64,000 nucleotides of DNA from Tetraselmis striata. Taxonomy: Eukaryota > Chlorophyta > Chlorodendrophyceae > Chlorodendrales > Chlorodendraceae. The DNA lies in contig VCJN01001504.1 of assembly GCA_006384855.1 (NCBI GenBank), positions 1 through 64,000 on the forward strand, read 5' to 3'. How positions within the stretch are numbered: position 1 is the first letter of the stretch; each line of letters opens with the position of its first letter. The translations under genes were made by a program, and so were the position numbers. A model generated the notes under the pieces. It was given only the letters and a program-made list of their open reading frames with translations, made no database searches and was not told the DNA's origin. Shown here piece by piece: positions 45,516-57,308 of the stretch.

Positions 45516-47505
45516 GAAATTTGTTACAACGTCTAGTCTGCTGCATCCACTCGTTCAGACTGAGTTGCTCTTAGGACTTGCTATCTCTAACCACAGTGGG
45601 GAACGCGAAGTGTTATCACAGCTTAAGCTACCGGTCATCCTCCTATGTTTCCTAGCCCCCCCGCCTTTCAGTGGGCTATAGCTAAGACAGCAGCGCCCCC
45701 ATGATGTCCCTACCTAAGTTAGACCATTCCATCCCGAGCTCAGCAGGCACGCTAAGGCAGCCAGAGGCGTCCCGCCTGCTGCTACTGAGGTGTGATGGGG
45801 GAGGGGACCCACCGGAATAGCTATATGGTGCTCAGTATTTATGTACCGCTGAGCCGGCTAGCTTGGTGGGGTGGAGGCTACAATGCCCTCCATCTCTTCT
45901 TTTTTTGGCACGACATACTGCTTTTGATGGCATGATGACTTCGTCTCGTGCATGTACCAAGCCCGCGGGTCGGGCGATACTCTGTATGTAATACTTGCGG
46001 GGAAAGTGCAGGTAAATTCGAAAACATGCATCCGGGCGTATCGACTAGAAACGTCCGTAGTTCTTGGGCTGCGGCGCTGATAGTCGCGGACGTGCGTCCG
46101 GCTTGAGGTTGGGTGCCTTGCCGGCGGAAGGTATCCGTAGACGGCCCACCTGCAGTAGCTGCAAGGGGTTCGTCCGGCGCGGGGGGCGACCGGGGCGGTG
46201 AGCCTCTGCCGTGAGCTGGGCCAGGCGGGGCGCCCGGGCTGGTGTGCTGGTTGTTTAGGATTGCTCGAGGGGGGCGGTGGCCTCCGAGGCCTCTCCTGTC
46301 GCGGTGGGGGCATGGGCTGCGGCCGGTGGAGATTGCTCGGGGTGCGGGGCTGGATCGACGCTTGTCGCCGGCTGTTCGACTGCCGGTGGCGAGTCGTCGC
46401 CGTCCATCTCCGTGGCTTGAGGGGCTGCCGCGGCCGGGGCGTGGGCCGCTTGTAGCTGGGTAGTCGGTGGTGGCCGGAGCTCCTGGGGGAGCTGGCCGTG
46501 GTGCATCGCCGACCGGTCGGCTGCAAGCGGCGCCGGTTGGTTAACAGTCGCGATCTTCTCCCGCCCATGTAGGTGCGTGATAGGTGGCGGCGACGAGTTT
46601 CACGTCAAATCCCGTGTTAGTGGCGAGTCCGGCTCTGCTTACCCCTGCCGGAGCGGCGGCAGTCTGCATAGGGGCGCGTCGGGTCACCGCTTGGACGTCG
46701 TGAGTCGATGGGTATACCCCGAGCTTGGGGCCGAGGGTACGGATCGGGTTCTGAAACACACGGCTGCGGCGTCGGTCGACCCCCGTCGCACGGTTGCGGG
46801 TCGTCAGATTGCTGAATAACATGGCGACTTGCGTGGCACAGTCGCTATCAAGGGGAAGATCGATTGGGGGCTGGCGGGACTGGCGGCTCAAAACGCGGAG
46901 GAGACGGCGGACAGCAGGTGGGAGCCGGGTGTATGTTTTTCTTTTCGCGGCAATGGTTGCTGGGATCTTGAGGGGTTCCGCTCTGCCGCTGCGCGGCGCA
47001 TCGAGCGTGGCGCCAATCGCGGCCGCCTGGTGCTCCTCGGGTCTGTTGATGTTCATGTTGGCTGTCGAGATAGTCTTTTGTGAAGCCTGCTCTTCACGCC
47101 TCTGTGGGCGTTGGCCGGCAATTGGCATGGGGCGGGCAACAAGTGGAAATCTGGTCCCTGCGATTTGTTCCGCAGCGATGGCGGTTCGGATCATGGGAGG
47201 TTGGGCCGTGCCGCCGTGCGGCGCATCGATAGTGGCGCCGACCGCGGCCTTCTGTTGCTTCTCAGGTGTGGTGATGTCCATGGTGGGTGTAGCGATGGTC
47301 TCCTACCTGTGGAGCCTGCTCTTCGCGCTGCTGCGGGCGCTGGCCGGCAGTTGGCCTGGTGGTGGGTCGTCCGGTCGTCGGGCTGTCCACCGTTTCACAA
47401 GAGTACACTATCATCACCACCAGTAAAACCGAGCCGGCTCGCCCGGATTTAGTACATACGCAGTACTTCGCCCGGTGTTTAGGGCCGGCGGGAAAGTGTG
47501 AAAAT
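45516..47505 (-). mobile_element. Retroposon family A, copy 3 (rearranged)
   Basis: The 3' tail and untranslated region (45,516-45,870) match copies 1 and 2. The 5' end (near 47,505, CACTTTCCCGCCGGCCCTAAACACCGGGC) matches copy 1, so both ends are present, but the body is about 1.3 kb shorter and therefore internally deleted. Near the 5' side two related blocks follow each other (about 47,290-47,150 and 47,070-46,930), both encoding GAT[IL]DAP.[HS]G.A.P..I..[TA]IAA. This is a local duplication not seen in copy 1. Confidence 0.7.
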
Positions 47506-49264
47506 GGGGGGAGGCACGCATAACTCGCAGGTGGCGGCACGGGCCGCGCCGCTCGCTCGCCATGGAACACGTGGTGGCCCAACCGCGGCGAGCCGGCGCA
47601 GGGGGCGCCCCGCACATACACATAGGGGTCGAAAGTCGCGGCGTAGGTGAGGTGCATGGCAACTATTGCCGGGACGTTGGAATCCATTTCGTGGTTCACG
47701 TGGGTGCACATGGGCCTGGGCCGCTGGTAGGTGCGTTTGCAGCCGCCATCGCAATACCGGAACTTCCAGTCAACGCCCCCGCCGGGCATCGACGAATGCA
47801 CCCGCGCCATCGCAGCGCCGCGCGTCCACTACCACCACCACCGCCCCCGCCGGAACCGCGACCCACACGGCAGACGCCCTGCCGTGCTGTCCCGTGCTTG
47901 TGTAGTTGGGAATCGGACGGGATTCCATATCGGGGGCATTGAGCGGCCGTGTGAAATTGCGCGCTTATTCAAGGAGCTGAACTGCCAGAATTAGCCAAGG
48001 TGCATCTTCTCTTGGCAAGAATGTTGCAACATTGTACTTCCACTGCGAGCTGATGAGGAGCCACCTCACACCAGAGGAGACTACAAACTACTAGCGGTGA
48101 GCTGCTGCTCTGCCTTCTCATGCATGCCACATTCAATGTATCATATTCAGCTGGCACGCCACTGATTAACCATCATGTCACCTAATTGCTGTGGCGCAGG
48201 TGGATGGCTGCCAATGGCCTTGCAAATGGTTAGAATAACTCTGACATTTTCATGTGTGGCATGCAACCTCTGGATATGAGGACCACCTTCATCACGCGTC
48301 CTTTATTGTGTGCGATTCCCGCCTGACCTGCGCTGCTCCGGTGAAGATTGAGTATTACACACACAAGAAGAAGAACCCCACTTGGGAGTTCATCCCCACC
48401 TTGTGTGCAGTGTGTGAATGATCATTTGGTGAGGTATGTTGCCACTATGTGCTTCCCCCAGCCCCCCTTACTTCACGCTTGCCACACTGCTCCCACTGAT
48501 GATGCGTTGTGCTGATCATTCCATGTGATGAAGACGGAGGACTCACAGATGAGGTGTTACAGATTGTACACACCAATGTTTGCCTTTGTGCAAAACCTGT
48601 GAGCGTGCCGGCTATTAGGTGTTCGTAAGGGGCGCCAAGGCCAACTGTGCTGAGAAGATGCGAGAACTTGATATAAGCATGCAACATTGCGAACATAGCA
48701 GCGCAGCGCGGTGAGAGTAGCAACACATAGCAGTGGCATACAATAACAGCTTAGCAACGTCATAGCACTACATGGAGAGGTGGATATTGCCACCGTATGG
48801 AGGGGTAGATATTGCCATGATGGACATTGTCGTGATGCTGACTATAATATTGCGATTGTTCCAAAAATTGCCCCACACCTTTCCATTTTATGCTTGCATA
48901 TGGCAGAGAACACATTTCTGCACACAGCCATGCATTGAAACTATAAAAAAACGTCACGCAAGTGATAGTTATTATGCAACTTTGGGCATGTTCTACTAAG
49001 TACTGTGAGATCAACATAAATAAAAAGTAGGGAGAGCGGGGGGGGGGGGGGGGGGGGGGGGGGGGAGGTTCATAAAACCTGAAATTAAATCGGACCTGCC
49101 CAATAAACAATATCATTATAATAAGGCCAGTCAGAATTGTTAGTGTGTTTTAGGTACCCCCACCCCTCTGATCTGACCCGCCCCTCCGCAAGTTTTGTCG
49201 CTGGCTGATGTACTGTGTAAAGTACTATCAACATCAGTGTCCACGGGAGAAGTGTTGCAATTGT
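47506..49264. other. Mostly unassigned, with gene scraps
   Basis: A minus-strand open frame (about 47,810-47,510, containing WKFRYCDGGCKRTYQRPRPM) has no recognised relative. The stretch 48,001-48,420 looks like an old spliced gene and is listed separately. The remainder is AT-rich and ends in a 28-base G run at 49,038-49,065. Confidence 0.35.
48001..48420 (+). pseudogene. Unidentified spliced-gene remnant
   Basis: A plus-strand stretch with a plausible donor after CTACTAGCG (GTGAGC, about 48,096) and an acceptor GGCGCAG at about 48,200. It continues to segments reading FIVCDSRLTCAAPVKIEYYT and KKKNPTWEFIPTLCAVCE. The frames are interrupted. I do not know the family. Confidence 0.3.
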
Positions 49265-49706
49265 CTATATATTGTGTAGGGGGCAGCTGCCACACACGGT
49301 GTGCATATCAAGGCATGGGGGCAGCATTGAGAGCACAAAGCACAGCACGATTATACAGCAGTGGGGCCGAGTGGGCACCTCTTCCATCGCATCACACAAG
49401 TTAGGTTGTCTTGGAGCATGCGGCCGCCCACCGGACTTGCCGGTCACATGCCGCCTCTTATTGCCCGAGGATGGCGAGTTGAACAGCTCATACTCCACGA
49501 TGACCACTACACTGTGTTCAACGAGCTCAAAGGATAGGCTAGGGTGCAGGTCGCTCATTGCATACTCTATAGCATGCCGCGCACGGTACGGGCCGCTAGC
49601 CAATCCTGCTCTAGGGGGGTAGAGCACAGGCTTAACGGAAAACCGAAAACTCCATGCCGTCCCACTTCACCTCAACCTTTACGGTGTGCCTGGTGGATAC
49701 CGACAT
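49265..49706 (-). pseudogene. Small unidentified gene or remnant
   Basis: From ATG 49,706 the minus strand reads MSVSTRHTVKVEVKWDGMEF, then SVFR. After a frame change it reads LYPPRAGLASGPYRARHAIE, YAMSDLHPSLSFELVEHSVV and VIVEYELFNSPSSGNKRRH. The composition is protein-like over about 130 residues. It may be a real small gene with a short intron or a recent pseudogene. No relative is recognised. Confidence 0.35.
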
Positions 49707-49995
49707 GGTGTCAGCTACCCAAGCAAAACATAGGCTGGCGACGTGAGGTGGGCGTGGTTGTGGACTGATAGGTATTTGCGCTCGGGGCAACAGCAACATG
49801 CCGGTCTAGCGCGGCGGCGGCAGCGCTGGCGAGGGTTGTGCGGGGCGTACGGTACGGCGGTTAGTTGGAGCCGCCGGTAAGAAAAGCGGAAAGTACTAGC
49901 TACCACACTTTGCCCAGATACAAAATCCCCCCCCCCCCTCTGTTCTGAGCGACATGTGGCACCTAAAACACATTTAAAAATTCTTACTGGCCGAT

Positions 49996-50176
49996 AATGT
50001 TCTAAACTAGTTTATGTGGTTTCTCTACCTGTACGAGATAGCCCTGGCGCGGCGCCCGTAGCGCGTGTGTGCGCGCGCACGATTGCGGGGGCCGGTCAGA
50101 GCCACCACCTGCCTTCACGGCGGACCGACCGGTCACTCTCCTTTGCTGTGGCACGCTCCATCGAGCGCACCACAGC
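49996..50176 (+). repeat. Terminal repeat A1, 181 bp
   Basis: Starts AATGTTCTAAACTAG and ends GCACCACAGC. It appears identical to 52,760-52,940. Confidence 0.9.
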
Positions 50177-52734
50177 AAAGTCGCGGCAATTTTGCCGCGC
50201 AGGGTGCCGGTCTTCCGCCATCGTACCATGTACGGTGAGCGACGCCTTTCGGGGCCCCCCCTGGGAGAAACCCGTTAGGGTTTGTGTGGTTAATGTACGC
50301 GCGCCGCTTGCGACGTGCTAACTACTACCCGCGAACGAGCTGCTGATTACTCGCCCAACGCGAGGAGAGGACGAAGCTGCAGCGCTTCCCCATTCAGTGG
50401 AACAAGGTCCAAGACCTTCGACCATTGTCGACCAACAGTAACCCCTGGCTGCCCCTTCCCTTGTGGGCATGGCTCGATCCGTACTGGCCCCTACTCGGCG
50501 TAGGTGTCGCGATGCGCTCCGATTGGGGCGTATGCCGACGCACGCCCGCCGTCTAGTACAGATTCGAGTACAAAGTGACAGTACACTGCCAGTGGCCAAG
50601 CCAGCGCCCAGTGGCACATGGCTACTCCCACGCCGCGGCACTCCTACTGTGCCGCGCACCGTGGACCCTGACGCCGACGCGGAGAGGGCCAGCAGAGCGA
50701 CAGGGCGCTCTGCTCGCCCCCCTCGCGACATCCATCGCGCCAATTCATGTACTCCCGACTCCCCCTTTATGAGACATCGCGTCCGTCGTAATCTCGGCAA
50801 CTGGCAAGCCGCTGGCGCAAATCGCAGTGTTCTCAACTGGATATCCCGAGGTGTACGCGTTCCTTTCTTGGACGGGCTTGCCCCACCTTCTTTTCATCAA
50901 GGGGTGTCAATGGGGGATGCTACTCCTGCTCAACTGGAGTTTATGGACGGTGAATTGGCTCGCTTCCTGGCCGTTGGGGCCTGGGAGCGAGGCTACTGCG
51001 CAAAATGGGTGTCCCGGTTGTTCCTGGTTCCTAAGCCTGGAACAAACAAATGGAGGCTCATCATTGACCTTCGCCCCCTGAACCGCTATTGTGAGACGCG
51101 CGATCTTTCGTTTGAGACGCTTTCGCATTTACGCAACCTGGCGCGCCCTGGGGACTACATGTTGCAGATGGACCTGCAGGACGGGTTTTACGCGGTTGGA
51201 ATCGCCCCTGAGGACAGGGATTTTTTCACTGTCGATTACCGCGGCACTCTGTACCGACTGGCTGGCCTTCCCATGGGCTGGTCTCTGTCCCCCTATTACT
51301 TCTGCCAGTTCACCAACGTCCTCACTAGGGCATTGCGTCGTAACCCGGCTGAAGCAGACGGCACACCTATTCCCCGGCGGCGATTTGGCCTGCGCATGTT
51401 GCCCTACATGGACGATTTCCTGTTTCTAGCTCGGACTCAGGCTGAGGCCATTTGGCAACGTGACTACATCGAACGCCACCTCTCGGGCTTTGGTCTGCTG
51501 CGCAACCCCAACAAGGGCGTGTGGGAGCCCACCCAGAAGCTCGTGCACCTGGGGTTAGAAATTGACACATCGGGGTCACCTACTCTTCGTGCGCCCGCTG
51601 AGAAACTCGCCAGCATTGCTCGCGCGGCCAAACGCCTAATTTAACGAGCAAAACGCGATCGTCGGTGGTTGCCAGCTCGCGAGTTGGCCGCTCTCGCGGG
51701 CAAATGCCAGTTTCTCTACTTGGCCATTGCCCCTGCCCGTTTCTACCTTCGTGAGCTGCATGATGTGCTCAAGACGCGCGACTCTTTGGTCCGTCCGCGT
51801 CAAGCTTACCCGCCAGCTCGAACGCGATCTGCAATGGTGGGTGGGTGTGCCCACCCAACACAACGGCCGTCCCATTAACCGCCCCGTCGAAACCGGATAC
51901 CTACACGTCGATAGTTCGTCGTACGGCTGGGGTGCCGTTTTGAACGAGCACCATGAAGCTCGGGGTTTTTGGTACGACGATGACCGCAATGCGCACATTA
52001 CCCTGAAAGAGCTCAAAGCCGTCCGCTTGGCTATTGAGTCCTTCCTCCCCATGCTCCAAAACCGCCACATCCGCTTGCACGAGGATAACCAAGCAGTTGT
52101 CGGCGTCCTCACTAACCTTACCTCTCGCTCTCCACGCCTCATGGCTGAGCTACGCAAAACGTGGTACCTCATGGACACGCACGGCATCACCCTTTCCGTG
52201 TGCTACATCCGTTCTGCGGCGAATATCTGGGCTGACCGCCTTAGTCGCGAGGTTGATTGCGACGACTGGCAGTTCAACCCTCGTCGATTCGCCTCGCTCA
52301 CTGCTAAATGGGGCGCCTGCACCATCGACCGCTTCGCGACTTCTGAAAACGCCCTCCTGCCCCGCTACAACGCCCGCTGGCGTGACCCGCGGTGCGAGGC
52401 CGTCGACGCCCTGCGCCTCTCCGACGCTGCATGGCGTTGCGAACGTAACTGGTGTAACCCTCCGTGGAACCTCATCGGCGATCTAGTCTCCAAACTTGAG
52501 TCCAGCGGTGCCTCAGCCATCGTCATTGTTCCCTACTGGCCTGACAAAGCTTGGTACCAGCTCCTCTCAGAGATGTGCTCCGACATGCGCTCTTGGAAGC
52601 CGCGCCACGACCTCTTCATTCCTGGCCGTACCGGCGACCGCCTTCCTGTGGGCGCACCCCGCTGGCCTGTCGTCGCCTTCAACATTCCCGCCCGTGACCC
52701 CCGCCCGTGGCCTGCTACGCCCGGCATTTTCTAG

Positions 52735-52761
52735 TCGGCAAACCAGACGATCCTTGTGAAA
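52735..52761 (+). repeat. Repeat B1, 27 bp
   Basis: Starts TCGGCAAACCAGACG and ends CTTGTGAAA. It is repeated exactly at 53,021-53,047 (B2). Confidence 0.85.
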
Positions 52762-52940
52762 TGTTCTAAACTAGTTTATGTGGTTTCTCTACCTGTACGA
52801 GATAGCCCTGGCGCGGCGCCCGTAGCGCGTGTGTGCGCGCGCACGATTGCGGGGGCCGGTCAGAGCCACCACCTGCCTTCACGGCGGACCGACCGGTCAC
52901 TCTCCTTTGCTGTGGCACGCTCCATCGAGCGCACCACAGC
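52760..52940 (+). repeat. Terminal repeat A2, 181 bp
   Basis: Second copy of A1, located between B1 and B2. An 80-bp segment of unknown origin separates A2 from B2. Confidence 0.9.
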
Positions 52941-53409
52941 CCGCCCAACCCTCCCTGGCTGTGGGATCGTATGCCTGCAAATTCCTGAATATCACAACAT
53001 GTAACCAGACCTGGCATTCTTCGGCAAACCAGACGATCCTTGTGAAACGCATCTATCTGCTCCTGCTCAGTGCTGGTCTGCTGGATAAGATCTGCGTAAT
53101 TATTTCGTTGTGTATCTGAGAAATGCCAGCAGTGCTTTTTTTTTTTAAGTGCTTTTCTCAACCCGCGAAACTGTACACGATCGTACTAGTTGCGTAATGT
53201 TACTAGTGTTCGATTTCAGTTTTTAATCAACACGAAATATCCCCGGCACGGATCGAGGAGTGTACAGCCGCCGCCAGTAGGAGCGGGGCTTCGTGGCACT
53301 GCCCCCTGCGGCGCCGCGGGTCCCGGTGCAAGGAGCCCCGCCGCCACTTTACTCGGAACAGGAAGCCTGTCCCACCTCCCCACACCCCAAACGCAGCAAG
53401 ACAGGCAAA

Positions 53410-54268
53410 ATGACCTCCCTCGTCGGCGCGTTTTCGCGCATTGCTCTTGGTAGCTCCGTGTCCGCGCGCCGCGGACAGGCGCTTACAGGTGCGGGGTGGG
53501 TCTGGCTCCTTGGCGGCCGGCCAATGCGGCGCCCAGCCTCCCTCCAGCATTGGCCCCCGCACCCCTGTCACCCAACCAACCTTAACGCAGCAGTGGGTTA
53601 TGAGCCCTGCGCATGTCATTCATTGGAACAGTTTAGCAGTCATGAGCTAAATCCAGCGCTGCTGTCTGCGGGAGGCGCGTTGGGCTCGGTCAGCTTTTTT
53701 CTGCACTCACTGTCACCCCCTGCTCGCCGGAGCGCGGCTCATCCGCACACTTGAACTAACCGCCGGGATACTGGCATTGTGCAGTGTCCGCTCCTACTGC
53801 CGCTCCGTCTGGCCGCGTCAGCCTCATTGTTGACGCTAAGCAGAACTCGCTCAAGCGCCAGCGAACCAGTGAGACCGCCCGCCTGTACAACAAGGACAAG
53901 AAGTCCGCTGTTGCAACACGTGTCAAGAAGGTGCGCTGCCTGATGATGCGGACACTTTGCAGAGCCAGCGTACTAAGTTCCTTGGATGCGGATGTATTGG
54001 CAGGCACAGTGCACATGCAAAGAGGCTGAGATTGAGCCTGCAACCATTTTAGGTGCTGAAGTCAGCTGATGAGCTCAAGAAGGCTGATGTTGCTGAAGCT
54101 GATATCCTCAGCCTGGAGGGCCTGATCAGCGAGGCGACCAAGGCGATCGACAAGGCTGTGAAGAGGGGGATCATCAAGCCTAACACCGGTGCGCGCCGGA
54201 AGTCCAGGATGTCCATGGTCAAGCAGAGGCTGATGATTGAGAAGGGCCTCTACACGCCCGCCAACTAA
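53410..54268 (+). CDS. rpsT-like (nuclear PRPS20): Plastid 30S ribosomal protein bS20
   Basis: Three exons (53,410-53,488; 53,785-53,930; 54,053-54,268) joined by GT-AG introns in consistent phase give 146 residues. The N-terminal part (MTSLVGAFSRIALGSSVSAR, then Ser/Thr/Ala/Pro-rich, few acidic residues) looks like a chloroplast transit peptide. The mature protein has the bS20 pattern: KQNSLKRQRTSETARLYNKD, then KSAVATRVKK, a helical hinge, and AIDKAVKRGIIKPNTGARRK followed by SRMSMVKQR. bS20 binds 16S rRNA at the base of the small subunit during assembly. The ATG at 53,410 is chosen because it opens the transit-like leader in frame. TGTAA, the algal polyadenylation signal, is 22 bases past the stop. 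The gene is intact and begins just 360 bp after a retroelement. Confidence 0.9.
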
Positions 54269-54289
54269 GCATTAGCAATTCCTGCCCGC

Positions 54290-54294
54290 TGTAA
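54290..54294 (+). other. TGTAA polyadenylation signal (bS20 gene)
   Basis: TGTAA 22 bases downstream of the bS20 stop codon, the motif commonly used by chlorophytes. Confidence 0.55.
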
Positions 54295-55643
54295 AGTCTT
54301 ACTCTCCATATGAATGATCAGTTGCTTCTAAAATGCAAGTTCCCCCTAGTTCCTCCACATGCGCTACAGCAGGGATCTGCATGGCGTAGTACATGCACCC
54401 AGCGTGATTATCTTCTGCACTCTGGGTTACCCTTATGCAGGCTTTTGTGTTACAGCCTTTTCATCGGTGGAATTGATGCAAATGTCGGCATGTCTATCGA
54501 GACAGGCAGAGCAGCATCAATCAGATATTTTCTCTTGCATGTGGACCCGTCTCTCTCACCATCGCAAAAGTATCATGTTGGTTTGGTGAGCAAGATTTCC
54601 GTACATTCAAATAAGCTTCCTTGTGTGCCGTGGGGAGGTACATCGCATCGCACCTGTGGTTTACCCTCTGCGAAAGTGTAAATGGGTTGTTCTCCTACGA
54701 GTTGAAGTGCCCGCCCTGACATGGGATGCAAAGCTGCTGCGTGTTCAGCCTCCAGACGCTGCAAATCACAACTTCATATGGCAGGTGTGTGTGTGCCAAC
54801 GACAGCAGTTGGACAAGTGTGTGAATTGCTATAGTGGGTCAGACGGCCAATTTGTCTGTCTCTGAGTTCCTGCCAAGCTTGTGCGAATCGGTTCCTGACG
54901 CATCCATACATTCACTTCATGGAGGCACGGTGGCCCAGGCAGGTCACGTGAGAATGCAATTGTAGCTGCGGCAAAATCACAGCGTTCTGCATTACAGCAC
55001 TGGAAGAAAGTTGGTGATACTGACAGGAACGCATTTTTTTAGGACAGCGCGTGAGCCGATAGTTTGGTTTGCTGGTGCAGATGCGGTATCCTGTTTGTAT
55101 TTTGTGTTCCTATCACTTCCGCACCACCATCTGCCGTGGCTGCAACCATGGCTGCAATGACCTGCAGCAGGTATGTATGATCGTATGAGTACGGATGGAT
55201 ATTATGCGTACACATGTAACTATTATACCATCAGCATAGAACATCGTAGCTTCGCATTTTTCTGCTACAGCTGTAGTCTGGCACTCCAGCGATGTAAGAA
55301 TTATAGAGCGCAAGTATGATTAGTTGAGTGCTCGTACTGCTGATCTGCAAAGGTTTCACTGTTACCAGTCCTGTCAACTTTTCAGGGGCGAAAACAAGAA
55401 ACTGCTCGAGCACTGCGCTACTGTTGCTAGCTGCTACTGCTGCTGATCTAGCGCTAATTACGAGTTATATAATAATTACATGAGCTGTTAGCAGCAGAAG
55501 GCGATCATATCAGGAAATAATTGTGAGTTATATGCGTTGCTAAAGTCCCGCCGCCAGCAGTATACGTTAAAATATCGAGCGAGTATAATATTAACCGTTG
55601 TACAGTAGGTATCAGTAGGTATCGTTATCATACAAAATAAATT

Positions 55644-56723
55644 CCCCTACCTCTTGGGTTGAGCGGAGGAAAAGGAGAGCCTCGTCCGAAATCGCCTGGA
55701 ATACGAGAGAATCGATACCGGTTACAATACGGTTGTATCACGGATTTTTAGGCGTCCGTCCTCCGTCCTCCGTCCTCCGTCCTCCGTCCTCATGTGCTGC
55801 GTCTTCGTGAATGAACCGTCATACGTTCGATCTGTGCTCGTTTGATTTCTAGGCATTGCTACCACAGTCCGTAAAAATCCTGCGACTAAGACGAATCTAT
55901 CGTGAATTATACCGGAAACATACTGAAAAAATCACGAATATCCTCCGTCCGTCCTGTCACATACGCGCTTCGCGTATGAACCGTCATACGTTCGGTTTTC
56001 GGTCGTTTGATTTCACGGTACTGGTACGTGTACAGTAAGATTCTGAATGAATGCGCGTGTATTCTAGCCCAGGCACGTCATATATTCGTCTAAAACGCCA
56101 AAATAACGCGGTACCGCATAACCGGTACGCGTTTTTGCTGCTGAATCAGCAAGCGAGACTATTCAGCGACTATTCCTTACCTATACGGTAGTCCAAGTAT
56201 GGTGCTGTAAAAAGGGGTCGCCGCGGTGCGGGGGCAGTCCGCCGACCCGGGGCCCGGCGTCCGTCGACGGACGGGCGACGGTCGAACGACGGCGTCCGGC
56301 GTCCGGTGCCGGTACAGGCGGCGGGCGTGGCGATTCGCGGCGTGCCTGCCCCGTAGACCTGACGACCGGCCCGACCTGCGCGGCCTCGTGCGGGATGCGG
56401 GCCGACTGTGGGCGGCTTATACTGTATTGCTGATCTTGTAGTGCTGCTTTTTTTTTTTTTGGGTAATACAACTTTTAGCGGTGGGTTGGGTACCGGCCTT
56501 TTTGTAATGCACACCAGTAGTCAGCGGCCCGCTTTTACGCGGCTTGCAGATTTAATCTGTTTTACAAAATAATACGTCTCTTTTGAAAAATAAATTACTG
56601 ACAAATCTAACGCTAAAAGCATTATTACCCGGAAACAACAGTATTAAAGATCAACACGACAAGCCGGCTAAAAGCGGCCCGCATCCCGCACGGCCGCACC
56701 ACGCTCAACCCAAGAGGTAGGGG
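55644..56723. repeat. 22-bp perfect inverted repeats 1.04 kb apart
   Basis: CCCCTACCTCTTGGGTTG plus AGCG at 55,644-55,665 recurs as an exact reverse complement at 56,702-56,723. No further similarity extends outward or inward. It could be the ends of a short non-autonomous DNA element or a chance relic of one. No coding sequence lies inside. Confidence 0.6.
55754..55791 (+). repeat. 7-bp tandem repeat CTCCGTC
   Basis: Five consecutive CTCCGTC-type units. Confidence 0.85.
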
Positions 56724-56970
56724 CACCTCCACAAATCCCCGGTCCGCAGCGCCGCTTAGTACATAGCGACTATATAAACTGTAATTTATCACGTGAATAA
56801 CACAATAAATAAACCGGCCAGGTACCGGTGCCTGAACTCGTATCTGCATCAATTTTAAAAGCAAGAATTATTCGCCGTTAGTGGTAGTAGTTTAGCGACT
56901 AGTAAGGATGAATACTTACCCAGCGCATGCCCAGCCGGCGTGCGGCATAGTCGCGCTGCTGCTGCTATCA

Positions 56971-57008
56971 GGGTTAGGGGTTAGGGGTTAGGGGGTAGGG
57001 GGTAGGGC
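56971..57008 (+). repeat. Interstitial TTAGGGG-type repeat
   Basis: Three TTAGGGG-like units followed by GGTAGGG units. This resembles a degenerate telomere-type or G-quadruplex-forming tract, about 300 bp before a gene start. Confidence 0.7.
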
Positions 57009-57308
57009 AGGGGCTACCCCTGCTGCTATCGGGGGGGATACTCGTACTACTGCTGCTGGTGGCGGTCCACCGTCTGACGGTCCATCCACCACAAAGAAGC
57101 CGATGGTCAAACATCTATTCGACGCGACCCACAAGTCGGTGCTGGTATCCCCGTGTACCGCCGGCGGTGCGTACCGTACGTCACTGCGCTGCTACGACTC
57201 CCGACCGAACGAGTAATTGCCCATAGAGAATACCCGTGCTTCCCGCGGCACTTCTGTACGCGAGCCGCCACGCAGATTGCGCCCACACAAGCCAGTGCAC
57301 ACTTCACC

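Larger units (their letters stand above)
49996..53047 (+). mobile_element. Young tyrosine-recombinase-type retroelement (RT-RNase H), fossil
   Basis: A retroelement of about 3.05 kb. The repeat A1 (49,996-50,176) recurs at 52,760-52,940 (A2), and I see no difference between the two. A second repeat of 27 bp lies on both sides of A2 (52,735-52,761 and 53,021-53,047), giving the order A1-body-B1-A2-B2 of PAT/Ngaro-type split direct repeats. The body holds a leader (from 50,463), reverse transcriptase (about 50,860-51,640), RNase H (about 51,880-52,260) and the C-terminal region typical of this group (to 52,734). It looks nearly whole over these parts, with about one break. I see no gag zinc finger and no recombinase, so it may depend on relatives. 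Identical repeats suggest a young insertion. Confidence 0.7.
54295..57308. other. Intergenic region with small repeats, no gene
   Basis: I see no supported gene. The region holds a 7-bp tandem repeat, a pair of 22-bp inverted repeats and G-rich telomere-like repeats (listed separately). A short duplicated block, GAACCGTCATACGTTCG, lies at 55,813-55,829 and 55,978-55,994, each followed by a CGTTTGATTTC block. The last few hundred bases should include the promoter of the sialyltransferase-like gene. Confidence 0.55.

Noticed and set aside
44677-45681. A 334-codon plus-strand open frame
   Set aside because: No recognisable domain. It runs across a G run into the 3' end of retroposon copy 3 in antisense, and GC-rich sequence here keeps several frames open.
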